DNA of 64,000 bases from Echria macrotheca (Eukaryota; Ascomycota; Sordariomycetes; Sordariales; Schizotheciaceae): NCBI GenBank assembly GCA_030411725.1, contig MU839828.1, positions 3,844,001 to 3,908,000 on the forward strand, read 5' to 3'. Shown here in pieces: positions 42,601-52,964 of the stretch. The first letter of the stretch is position 1, and every line of letters starts with the position of its first letter. A program made the translations under genes and the position numbers. Under the pieces are notes generated by a model. That model was not told the origin of the DNA. It worked only from the letters and a program-made list of their open reading frames with translations, and ran no database searches.

Positions 42601-44650
42601 CCTGCTGAATGGAGCGTGGTGTAACGCTGCGCCGCCAGGAAGCTGTTCGACCATATCGGGCAGCCCGGCGGTTTTAGTAATTAGAAGCTGTCATAGGTAT
42701 CTCTGAATCTGACCGCTAGACCGAATCTCGCATGAACGTATATGGACTTAGTTCGGGATTTGGTGCACCATGCGTCCGATCCGAAATGGGGTCGTGATGT
42801 CTTCGCCTTGAGCGAAGACAGGACAGGACCAAAGTTTACTACTAAATCCACATGAAACTGATCGTCGTTCGTGTATGGATACAGATATAGATTCCTCTAT
42901 CTATATAACAAAATGTGCCCGACTTGGACAACTGTCGTCTCTTGTTTTGTAATTTCTGTTCCTTTGAATGAAGACGTGCTAGTTAAATACCGAAGCTGAG
43001 AGACCAATCTAGCTGCGATCAGACCTCGGGCGCCAACTAAGGAGATAGCCCAACTAGCTCACCCCATCTCGAGGTAGTTTCGAATTGCCTAGGCGTATCC
43101 GCAGTGTTTACACCCGGTCCAACCCCAGTCAGGATTGCAGACGTTGAAGGATATCGACAAGCAAGCCCCCGGCTTCAACCACCTTCTCGGTATAATAAAC
43201 CAGGACGGCTAGCCTTCAACTTAAATTCCCATAGGATACAACAACTGGTCGATGGAAAGCACGTGGTAACAAGCTTTATGCTACCTGCAGCCCGAACACA
43301 ACTGGACAAGGAAGATCCCGGGTTCCAGGAACACTGTTGGCTCCCGTGGATAGTGTAACTTCAAGCTGAAGGACGCATCGGGATTTTTCCGGGTCATAGG
43401 TCTGTTGAGCCAGCAACGCCGGGAAGATTCAAACGGGCAATTATGAAGCACATACGCCCTATTGATAAGCCCTAGACCCCCGCGGGCTTACTCTACTGTT
43501 GAGTGTTTGCATCAAACTTGATGCTGAGATGTTGTTTGTGTATCTGGCGCCAAGACCCACTTCCCCGTCAAACCCCTGAACGAAGGCTGATTCCTCGCAT
43601 TTGGGGCCTGCCTCGGGCGATCTAACCGAGCGCTGTCGCTGATTGGCCAGACTGTGGGTTGTGAAAAGTCCATACTGTGGTAGTTAATTTCCACTGTTTG
43701 ATGAAAAAGACAGGCTCGGTGATACCGGCGGGATATCTTTGCAAGTTGTCCGCGATTCCTCGGTTCCCATCAACTGGGCGAGGCATTGCAGTCGCGAAGG
43801 TGAAGAAACTTGACTTGCAAAATCTAGCGATGCATTTTGGGACGGCCGAAGATCCGAGATTGAAGGCGAGTCTCCGCCAGGCCGGGTCCCGGCACCGCTC
43901 CTTCGGTCAAGTCAGGGGATACCTGTTAGCCCCGTTCAGCGGCGATCCCCGGCCCGTTTGCGGCACCAAATTTCGCGGCCGCAATAACGGGTGCTTGCCC
44001 GATTACTCACCTTGCTGATGAAGGAACTGAAGCTTATGGCGAGACAGGACGGGAGGAACAGTCTGGTAGGCGCGCCAGTGATCTGAACGCGGCAAATTTG
44101 TGGGGAGGGGCAAAAGGAGGGCTTGGCATCGAAAATGATTTGACCCCATCGTGAGTGACACGCGCAAGACAGGCCAGCCCAGCTTCTCGGCTGGATTGTG
44201 CTGCTGTGTCCCGCTTGTGGGCGACACGAGCTGGCGATTCCGCAATTCCTTCCACTGCTCCGCCCCCTGGATTCCTTATCATTAATTACCCCGTAACCAC
44301 TGATAGGATTCCACCATGGCCCTGATGGATTTGCGGCCAGCACTTCTCCCTTCCGGTCCATTCCTCGCGTTTTTCTGTCCTCTGCGACGGCCTCAGCAAG
44401 AGCAATCCGCCCATTCTCACCATGTCGCTCATTTGACCCGTCCCGGTTTTCCATCGTTCCTTCCGCCACGAGTGTGACCCGTAAGCACACCTTCGCTTCC
44501 GACCCCGCCAACCCGCCAATCGCAATTGCCTGGTGTCGCAAGCAGAAGTCAAGCAGGCACATCTTTTTTGTTCGCTTTCATTTCGCCCGCTTGCTCTCTC
44601 CGGCCTCCACCTCGCCTCTCCCCACCGCGCCCGTCGCGCGCTTCGGTTCG
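39634..44650. other. 5.0-kb gene-poor region
   Basis: This is the longest gene-free stretch in the window, between divergent genes (Zn2Cys6 minus, GT34 plus). The outer 700 bases on each side are GC-rich promoter-like sequence. The centre (about 41.4-43.6 kb) is AT-richer with many TA steps. Frames such as 42446..42706, 43104..43358 and 43936..44562 lack family similarity and splice support. No transposon ORF, terminal repeat or RNA gene could be recognised. Confidence 0.4.
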
Positions 44651-45949
44651 ATGCCTTCACTCGCTGCGATCCCGCAATCATGGCGGCGGCTTGTGATCCT
44701 GCTTCCTATCGTCGTCATCTCGCTGCTGGTCACCGCTGCGCTACTAAATGGGCCGCTGCCTAAGCCCAGGCTGTAAGCACCTTTTGCGTTTGTCTGGTGG
44801 CGACGCTCTCGCGCTCCCACAGGCGTCTTCCGACTAGACCTAGCTGACGCTGTTTGTCATGACAGACCGAAAGTAACCTTCGGTGATCCGGCGCCGACTG
44901 GACCGCTGCATAATGAATGCAAAACCAACAACGAATCGAGCCGCCTCGACGATATCCCGAGCCTCATTCGCGCCCTCTGGGCGCCGCTCGTGGTGCCAAT
45001 CACCGCTCCCAGCTTCACCACGCTCGACGGTACCGTGAAGAAATTGCCGCCGCCGAACGAATTGGTGCACACGGAGTCGCTTGGGAAGCGCATCTGCATT
45101 CTCGACGTGGACACGCGTCCGCTAGACGAGGAGGGCGATGTGTTCGGCGGCAAGCTTCCAACATGGGATAACATCAAGCCTCGATCGGCCGGATTCCTCA
45201 GCCACTACCTGTACGCCATGATCCACGGCTACTCGTACAAGTTTATCCGCGCGCCGCAATACGAAGACCGGGCGCCGCACTGGTCCAAGGTCATTTTCAC
45301 GCAGGAGATGCTGAAGCGCTACGACGTGGTGGTCATGATGGACTACGACGCCATGTTCCCTTCGCCCGAGGTGCCGCTCGAGTGGATGATGAACTACTGG
45401 AAGATCGACAAGGAGGTCATTGTCGCCATGGCCGAGGATCCCGATGCGAACTGGAATTTGGACAAGCACAACAAGCTCAACGTTAACACGGGCTTCATCA
45501 TCGCGCAGGCGAGCGAGAAAGCGCAGCGCATGTTCAAGGACTGGGCCGAATGTCCCGAGGAGACGCGGTACCAAGGGTGCTCCGAGTGGAAGACCAAGAT
45601 CTTCCACGAGCAGGCGGCCTTCAGTTCCCACGTGCGCTACGACTTCCTCGACGGGCTGAGCGTCGACACGTCGCCCCAGTACATTCGCGTGCTTCCGTGT
45701 AACGAAGCAAACGGCATCCCCGAGGTCGCCGACACCGGTTGCACCGGCCAGCTGATGCGACACCACTGGGGAGCCAAGCACCTGCCAACTCGCGAGTTTG
45801 GGCATAATATCATGTATGCCCTCACACCGCTTCTCACCAAAGCCGCTTATGGCGACAATGAGATTGTCGAGGACTTCCGCGGCAAGGTTATCAAGGGAGA
45901 CGAAATTCTAGACAAGGGGGCAACGCCGCCACCCCCACCAGAGTCATGA
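44651..45949 (+). CDS. GT34-type (GMA12/MNN10-like) glycosyltransferase, type II membrane protein
   Basis: Exons are 44651..44772 and 44866..45949, giving 401 aa. The 93-nt intron is GTAAGC...GACAG and the junction falls inside a Leu codon. The N-terminus has a cytosolic SWRR followed by one membrane anchor (LVILLPIVVISLLVTAALLN). The lumenal domain shows the nucleotide-sugar transferase pattern: KRICILDVDTRP, SHYLYAMIHGYSYKFIRAPQ, YDVVVMMDYDAMFPSPEVPL with a DxD-type metal motif, LNVNTGFIIAQASEKAQRMF and RYDFLDGLSVD. In GT34, such enzymes add alpha-galactose or alpha-mannose to N-glycans or mannan in the Golgi. The substrate here is unknown. The 44651 ATG is chosen because it puts the anchor at residues 13-32. 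Confidence 0.85.
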
Positions 45950-46426
45950 AGCATCGGAAAAGGGCAGAGACACGATAGACGATACCCGGGGCGGGAGGTG
46001 AACGTATGATGAGGTTAATGGGGATTTTGGTCATGTTCATGAGATTTAAATGCACAGCGGGGGTTTCTCTTTCATGTGTCATCAGCGGACGGGACAGCGT
46101 TGAGCCACTCCCGTAGACATGTCAGGGGCTGCCGAAGAACGGTGTTGCCGTGTAATGCGTCCGAGACTTGGACTCGGTGTATACTAGTAGGGTAATCTGC
46201 GAGGCTCTGGCATCTTGCGGTTACCCCAGGTAGCTTAATCTGTATTCTTCACACTCATCCAGAGGGATCAAAGCGTTGTCTGTCTGTGATTGGGAGAAAG
46301 GTTGGGGGATATAACTTGGGGTGAACAGACTATCACAACAGGTTACATGTTGCCGAATTAGTTGATCTATCGCCCTCCGCCGGCGTGCAGTCTCCGACGT
46401 GGCTAATGTAGGATGGGCTCGCAACC
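45950..46426. other. intergenic region 3' of the GT34 gene
   Basis: The roughly 480-base stretch is AT-rich with stop codons in all frames at short intervals. It holds the presumed 3' UTR of the GT34 gene. Nothing else is recognised. Confidence 0.3.
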
Positions 46427-47081
46427 CTACAGATCACTCGCTGACGGCAACTGACAGCAGAACGCGTTTCTTCCGAGGCAAACCCACGCTCCTCCATCCA
46501 TTGTGGAACCATCAGTCTCGGTCATCGACAGCCTTGAAGTCGACAGATATTCGATAAAAGGACCATTCATCGCACGCTCGTCTTTCCCGTTATCGTCATC
46601 CGAATAACCTGCCAGCCATCCCAACTCAAGACTTTCTCCGTTCATTATCAAGCCATCATCAGTTTCTGGAAATTCCGACGACTCTTTAGAATTCTAGATA
46701 AGCACTGCCTGGTCGTGTGGCGTGCTGAGAGCGGGGTTGCAACCTAAGTTGGAGAAAGACAGGAGCTGAGCTGCAAGTAGTATACGCTCGCTGTTGGAGT
46801 ATGTTCAATCCACGGCCTTGTGGGGCATGGAACTCGTACGCCTCCTCTCGTTATGTCCTTGATTGGTGTTAGGCACTCACCCCAGACGCAGTCTACATGC
46901 CCATCAGCCAGCCACGATATGTGGCCGTCTCCTATCACATCCCCGACACGGGAACGGCGGAAACCTGAAAAATGGCTCGATTAAGAGACACCGGAAGGGG
47001 GTTGAGCTCGAGGTCTCGAAAAGATAAAGAGCTCCTGTGTGTCCAACCCTGATCATGCTCTCAACCGCACAACTCGCTCAT
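46427..47081 (-). CDS. possible small three-exon gene, function unknown
   Basis: A splice model complement(47066..47081, 46881..46964, 46427..46665) gives 112 aa, with phases that match at both joins and a total divisible by three. The middle exon is framed by a strong TTTTTCAG acceptor and a GTGAGT donor, and encodes FRRSRVGDVIGDGHISWLAD and GHVDCVW. The last exon, after TTTCCAG, encodes TDDGLIMNGESLELGWLAGY, SDDDNGKDERAMNGPFIEYL and ends WVCLGRNAFCCQLPSASDL. The first exon (MSELC) is the least certain and its donor GTTGAG is weak. No family is recognised, and the product is acidic with no signal or membrane segment. It would be divergent to the hydrolase gene, whose start lies 88 bases away. 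Confidence 0.3.
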
Positions 47082-47169
47082 ATCTTGAAGTCTCCTCGTC
47101 CCAAGCTGTCCCTGTTTCTCCAATTGGCTTCACTGATACCTAAGGTACCATCCAACATCTTGATACACC

Positions 47170-48777
47170 ATGGCTCCTATCACGAAAGGAGTGTTCCCAA
47201 AGTTGGTGAGGAACACAGGTCTCCCGGATCAGAAATCCGGACCCGAGGCCTGGTTTGAGCTTTACTTCAATGGCCGAACCCTCAAATACACGGTCGAGAT
47301 TGTCGGCAATCATGAGAAGCAACCGGCGGCCGGATTCCCGCTCTACATCTGCCTCCATGGCGGCGGAGGCGGTTCAATTGAGAGTGGCAACAGCGACTGG
47401 AACGATGTAGTTAACCCTTCGGTGGCACTCGAGGAATCCTTCTTCCGTGGCACGGTGGCCGCTCACCATGCAGGCCCGTCAGCCACTGAGCCGGCCGTGC
47501 TTGTCTTTCCCCGCGGCATCTCGAGCCCCGGAGAGAAGGGCCAACCGGATATGGACCTGTGGTTCCTGCACCACGTTGACGAGACATTTCCGCTTTACGA
47601 GACCATGATCGTTCACCTCCTGAAGCACTTCCCGCCCGACGCGCAGCTGCAGGGGAAGCTCGCCGCGGGCTTCACGGCCAAGCTCACGCGGTACCAAAGT
47701 AACGCGGTTCCGCCGACAGCCACCTTCGTCGACGCCAACCGGGTGTACCTCTGGGGCTTCTCGGCCGGCGGAGACGGGGCGTTCCATATCGCAACCAAGA
47801 TTCCGGACCGCTTCGCCACCGTCATTGCGGCTGCCGGGCACCCCGAAGGAACGCGCTTCGTGAATGCCATCAATATTCCGATGATCTTGCAGGTTGGAGA
47901 GGACGACTACTACGAGAGCAACAAATGGCACCGCGCCGCCGTGTATCTCGAAGCAGAGAAGAAACTCAAGGAGGCAAAGGTCAATCTTGGTGCCGCCGAT
48001 ACCAAAGACACCGACACCTACTACCGTTACCGTCTCGACGTGGTCAAGAACGCAATACGCGGCAGCAGCGAGTCTGACTCGGATTGGAAGCACAATGGTT
48101 GGTCATGGCCTGATATCATCGGCACCCAGCAAAAGGTACTCCTTCCCACCGCCTTTGACAGCTGGCGAACGACATACGTCGGCCTCGAGAAGCAGTTCGG
48201 TGTTGGTGCTGCTGAGACCAAAGTGGTCCGCATGCCGGAGACCGCTTACGGGCCGGAGATCGTCGACCCCATTGAGGCCATCCTGCACGATACCCTTATC
48301 AAGGAACCAACGAAGACACGGTACCATCGCCATACGATTCCCGAACTGGTCCTGTGGGATCTTGACTGGCGTCCGGCAACCAAGCGGCACTACTACTGGA
48401 TGTATCTGCGCCATCCCGAGGCAGTCCCCGTCGAGGACAAGAAGCTGGACAACCCGCACCGCGCGCGGATCGGCAAGGGCTCCAAGGCCGACACCATCGG
48501 TCTGCGCATCTATAAGCCCAATGCTTACATGGGGTATCTCCTCAAGAAGCACTGGTTCGTGCATGGGGGTGTGACTAGGAACGTTGAGGTGTCCTTGTTT
48601 GACGAGACGAAGGGCCCAGCGGTGGTGGCAACACTGACACCGCAGGTGCAGGCCAAGATCGAGGAGGAGACGCTGGAGGGCACGGGGGATCCGAACTTCC
48701 AGTTCTCGGCCATGGTGTATCTCGAGCCGAACGGGTCCAGCTGGACGCCCAAGCTGGCGACATCTCTTGCTGTGTGA
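47170..48777 (+). CDS. intronless alpha/beta hydrolase (esterase/PHB-depolymerase-like)
   Basis: A single exon encodes 535 aa. The hydrolase core shows FPLYICLHGGGGGSIESGNS (HGGGG oxyanion-hole motif) and DANRVYLWGFSAGGDGAFHI with the nucleophile elbow GFSAGG. AAAGHPEGTRFVNAINIPMI LQVGEDD follows, in which the Asp of GEDD is the likely acid. A second region (about residues 350-530) containing HYYWMYLRHPEAVPVEDKK and ADTIGLRIYKPNAYMGYLL probably forms a beta-rich accessory domain. No signal peptide, so cytosolic. Proteins with this two-part layout occur in bacteria and some fungi. The lack of any intron in 1.6 kb, while most neighbours have introns, would fit horizontal origin but does not prove it. 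The substrate is unknown. Confidence 0.78.
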   Translation: MAPITKGVFPKLVRNTGLPDQKSGPEAWFELYFNGRTLKYTVEIVGNHEKQPAAGFPLYICLHGGGGGSIESGNSDWNDVVNPSVALEESFFRGTVAAHHAGPSATEPAVLVFPRGISSPGEKGQPDMDLWFLHHVDETFPLYETMIVHLLKHFPPDAQLQGKLAAGFTAKLTRYQSNAVPPTATFVDANRVYLWGFSAGGDGAFHIATKIPDRFATVIAAAGHPEGTRFVNAINIPMILQVGEDDYYESNKWHRAAVYLEAEKKLKEAKVNLGAADTKDTDTYYRYRLDVVKNAIRGSSESDSDWKHNGWSWPDIIGTQQKVLLPTAFDSWRTTYVGLEKQFGVGAAETKVVRMPETAYGPEIVDPIEAILHDTLIKEPTKTRYHRHTIPELVLWDLDWRPATKRHYYWMYLRHPEAVPVEDKKLDNPHRARIGKGSKADTIGLRIYKPNAYMGYLLKKHWFVHGGVTRNVEVSLFDETKGPAVVATLTPQVQAKIEEETLEGTGDPNFQFSAMVYLEPNGSSWTPKLATSLAV

Positions 48778-49141
48778 TGTAACCGACGCGTGTAGTGTTT
48801 CTCCCCAGCCAAATCATACCCCTTTTTTACCGAAAGACACCGCCAAGTGATATCTCACAGGTACAAAGAGTGCGGTCGGTATTGACGTAGCTAAACCCAT
48901 ATGTACATCACAACACCAGACAGCCCCTTAACGATTGTAAAGAAGCACACACAAAATCGCTCATCCATATCCGAATCAAGTTGTTGGTATGTCCCAGATC
49001 AAAAAAACAGCAACACCCACACTCCCATTTTTATTCGAAACTCCGTTCTCCATGTTTGCACGCAGGCTTGCCCCCAATCAGAGGGGGGGGAGGGGGGGCT
49101 AAATGCTAAAAAATCCTTCCACCCCCGGATAAAACCGGATA
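48778..49141. other. intergenic region between convergent genes
   Basis: It lies between the stops of the hydrolase (plus) and the GH16 gene (minus). It includes a purine tract (G-rich, about 49082-49098). No gene is seen. Confidence 0.35.
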
Positions 49142-50473
49142 CTACAAGCACTGCGAGTAGTAGTCGTTCTGGAACTTGCACGTCGTCCCGGCCGGACACG
49201 CCTTGCAGCCGTTCCAGTTCTTTCCGGCGCACTGGTCGTATTTCTTGGCGGCACAGGCGCCGGGCGCGGCCGGGGCCGGGTTGGAAGGAGGTATCCCCGG
49301 ATTTTGTCCTTTTTTTTTTCATATCGTCAGCCATGTTATCGCCATGACAACGAGGGAGAGACAGCGAGCCCGAGAGAAGAAAGAGAGGAAAAGCGTACCG
49401 CCGCCACCGTTTCCATTGCCCGTGATGAGCACGGGCGTGCCGAGCCGCGTGGTCTCGTCGATGCTGCACACGTTGACGCACTTGCCCGTCTTGACGTTCC
49501 CCGGGTCAGTGTTGTTGTACACCAGCTCGATCCACTGGATCTGCATGTAGGCCTCGGTGTTGACGGCCATGGGGCCGGACCAGCTGCCGCCGTCGCTCCA
49601 GCTGTTGAACATGACCTGGGCCGGGTCTCTCGGGGCTTGGAACGAGATGGTGCTGTGGAACTGGCCGTTGACGTACCACGTGCTCGTCCCGGGCGTCCAG
49701 TCCATGCGGTACATGGCCCAGTCGCTCCACCTGCGCCCGCCGGGCAGCGAGACGTTGCGCGTCGCCGCCGAGATGTCGCTCGTCGAGTTCCACGACGGCT
49801 GGTTCGTGTACTGCACGTACACGGGCGGGTCGCGCGTGCGGATCTCGAGGTCGGCCTCCTGGACCAGCATCATGTTGCGCGGCGTCGGCGGCGGCCGGTA
49901 CGTGAACATGGCCGTCACGGCGCCCGGCGCGCCCTTGGTCCGCGCCATCATGCGGATCGAGAGGAACTGGTAGCCCGCGGACCGCGACTCGAACTCGGCC
50001 GCCGACTGGAACGAGTCGTGCCGCACCGTGCGCATCGTGAGGTAGGTCGCGCCGTAGCCGGCCCCGCTGTCCGTGTTGCGCTCGATGAAGATGTTGTTGG
50101 GGCTGTTGACCATCTTGACCGTCGCGTCGCTGACGTCGGTGTCGTTGAGCGAGATCTGGCCCGTGTTGTTCCACGTCTGGATGTCCCAGACGTCGACCCA
50201 CGAGCGCGCGCGGAAGTAGGCGCTCGTCTCGGACGCGTCGGCGTTGGCCGCGAAGTCGCCGATGGGCTTGGTCACGTTGACGTACTGGCTGAGCGAGCGG
50301 AAGTCGAAGAAGTGGTGGTGCGCAAAGTAGTTGGACGTCGTCGCGTTCGTCTTGTAGCACCCGCAGTTGGAGTCCGTCGTCAGCGGGTACGCTCCCCTGG
50401 CCACTGCCACGAGCGACGCTGCTGCCACCAGCAGCGTGATTGGCCTCAGGCCGTGGTCCAGATCCCATACCAT
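49142..50473 (-). CDS. secreted GH16 beta-glucanase-like enzyme with C-terminal CBM1
   Basis: Exons are complement(49399..50473) and complement(49142..49308), giving 413 aa. The 90-nt intron (49398..49309) starts GTACGC and ends in an A-run followed by AG. A signal peptide (TLLVAAASLVAVARG) precedes a GH16 jelly-roll. The catalytic signature is MLVQEADLEIRTRDPP with Glu206, Asp208 and Glu210 in the ExDxE pattern, and RRWSDWAMYRMDWTPGTSTW then YVNGQFHSTI are typical of the family. A Gly/Pro linker joins the C-terminal module CAAKKYDQCAGKNWNGCKAC / PAGTTCKFQNDYYSQCL, a fungal cellulose-binding CBM1. Without the intron the CBM1 would be lost, so the small second exon is well supported. The enzyme probably cleaves beta-1,3(4)-glucans in plant or fungal walls. 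Several N-glycosylation sequons fit secretion. Confidence 0.9.
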
Positions 50474-52964
50474 TTTGGTGGTCGAGATATGTGTGTTTTG
50501 GAGAAAAAGTCAAAAAAGGTAATGGTGGCCCTCGCAGAATCCTAAATCGAGCAGAAAAGATCCTGGGTAGAATGCAGGGAGGAGGGCCTAGCCTACATAT
50601 CTTTGCAGCCGCCCCCGTCCGGCACTGCGAGCGGGAAGGGATGGAAGGGAGGCCCCGGGACGACGACAAGGGGCGAAGAGGGCAACTTGTTCCTCTTTGT
50701 CCAGGAACCAGGGTTCTTGTTGGGTCTGTCTATGGATATTTTCCAGAGAGAGCCTCAGAGGGAACAGAAAACAGGGGGCCAGACCAAGGCCAGAAGACGC
50801 AAGGAAAATACCGATCGATGGATCGAGAAGAAAGGCCACCCCCGTCCTATACAAGCTTTCTTGTATGCTACGCTAGCGATGCGGGCGGACGGATACATGG
50901 GATGGCCATCGGGCAATAACACCCCCCTACCACTAATGCGAATGAATGAAATCGTCGTCAGCCAGTCTGGGTGCAAAAGAAAGTGGGCCTGTATGGCCTG
51001 TTATGGCCTGTATTGTGTGCGTGGTCTGGCCCTGGACCGGCAAAACCAAGAGAGAGAAAAAAAGCTTGATATGGAATATATTCGTTTATGGAGGCGGGTC
51101 CTTCCTATCCGTCCCACTCGGGAATGGCTTGGACTGCTTGCTCCCTTTCCCCCATGATCAAATTCCCGTCGGCATTCGTCAACTTGCGTGTGTGGGTGTG
51201 GCGTGCCAAGGGGGGAACTGGGGAGGAGGATGGGAGGACTCCAGGTCAACCCTGGACGCAAGAATCGCTTCTGGTTCGCTCGGAAGATTTTTCTGCTTTT
51301 TCTTTTTTCTTGCTCTCTGGAACCAAAGGGGGTAGAAATTGCGTCTCCCAGAGAAAAAAAATTTGTTGGCTGTATGGCTGTTGGCTGGGTTGTGTCCTCT
51401 CTGATATTTAACCGCGGGTGATATATCATTGGGAGGAGGGGAAGAATTTGAGGGGCGGTCTCCCGGCTGGATATGTCATATAGATATATCGGACCGGGGT
51501 GTCGTATGCGGGGAACGGAAAGGAGCGAGTGATGAAGGGGGCGTCGAGCGGCGTAAGGAGGGGGCAAAAAACGGATTTCCATGAAACAGGAGAGCAAGCA
51601 GGTGGGCGAATTCGCCAGGGACAAGACTGGCAGAGAGAACAGAGATCAATACGTGACCTGGTCGAAAAATTGCATCCCATTCTGGTCTTTCCACCAGTCG
51701 GCTCGCTTGTCACTCCTGCTTGTGAGATCCGTACAGGGGATGTACGGATGGATAGTTCTAGATGTGTCCCCTGACTACACGTGTGCCCCTCTCCACTTTC
51801 CGATCTCTCCCCTTCGGCACTTGCGCTGGAAGTTAGTGTAGCCTAGATGCTCACCCTAGAGTAGCCGTCGGTCATGGCTCCCGAGCTTGGGATGCCAGAA
51901 AGGGGAATCGATCGTCAGGAGGAATGGACGAGAACAAAAGGTCTGGACTCTTGTTTGCCCACCATCCCCGGGTTTCAGGCGCGGGCTCGGCAAACGCCGA
52001 GGAACTGGAGAGAGGCCGCGGATATGCATGCCAAGCCAACCTTGAACGTCACATCACCGTCGGTTGACCACGTTCAGGAAAGACAAGAGGAGTAGTCGGA
52101 GATATTTTGTGAGAGCGACCGTTACCACCCGGACCCATCGGATGTCAGAACCGGCAGAACCATCGACAACAAATCCGATGCAGCGTGTCGACCATGTTCG
52201 AACTAGAAATAAGACAATCAGAATGAAAAAGCTTTGCCAACCCCACGCGAAGAGGCGACGTTGCCGGCGATGCAGAGTGGTAGCAAGCAGGGGAAGGGCG
52301 GAACACGGGAGTCGGAAAATGTAACGGCGCGGGGTGGACTACCACAGACAGAGCAAGCCAGTGAAGCCACCGACACCCATCACGATAGACGTGCTCATGC
52401 ACCCAGTTAGCCGGAGTAACACAAGACGCCATTGGGCGGCCCTGTGGCGCAAGTCACAAAAGCATCGGGGCTTGCCTCTCTGATCTCCCGATCTGACGAA
52501 CAAAAAGCCCATCTGGGCCCTCGGCCAGTCGGAGTCCGCAACACCCTCTTTGCCGAGCCCGCCCTGCCCGCTCGTTGCCCACTGCAATCACCCCCCTCAT
52601 TTCAGATGCCAGGTCCCCTCCAACCCGCTCACACACAACCAGATGAGTCGTGCAGCGAAGTCGTATAGATCGCACACCCACATCTGGCCAAACCCTTCCG
52701 AGATGAGGCCGGCGGGGACCCATGGTCAGCTGACCCAATCGTGCGCCGTGATGGTGGCTAGAAGCTAGATGAGTTCGTCAGCGACCTCACTGACTCTTTG
52801 CTAATATCCGTGTCCAATGGTATCTTCGACTTCGGGACCCACGAAGCAGAGTTGTTAACTGCCGCGGAGCCCCACCGCATCAGTCATGACCAGACAGCAA
52901 GAAACAACGACGCTGGACCCAAAAAAGTAGACCAAAAAGGTAGCCAAGTGGTATCATTGCAATC
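50474..52964. other. 2.5-kb upstream region of the GH16 gene
   Basis: This long region between the F-box gene stop and the GH16 start holds no recognisable gene. Frames such as 50603..51157 and 51001..51624 lack family similarity and overlap antisense. TATA-like TATATATC clusters occur near 51478. Such long upstream regions are common for induced secreted-hydrolase genes, but no operator was identified. Confidence 0.35.

Noticed and set aside
43936..44562. 208-codon minus-strand frame
   Set aside because: No recognisable family. It lies in the upstream region of the GT34 gene, and two other frames over the same bases are equally open.
49304..50669. Long plus- and minus-strand frames (413 and 387 codons) over the GH16 gene
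   Set aside because: The GH16 frame has signal peptide, catalytic motif and CBM1. The others are Arg/Ala/Val-rich shadows.
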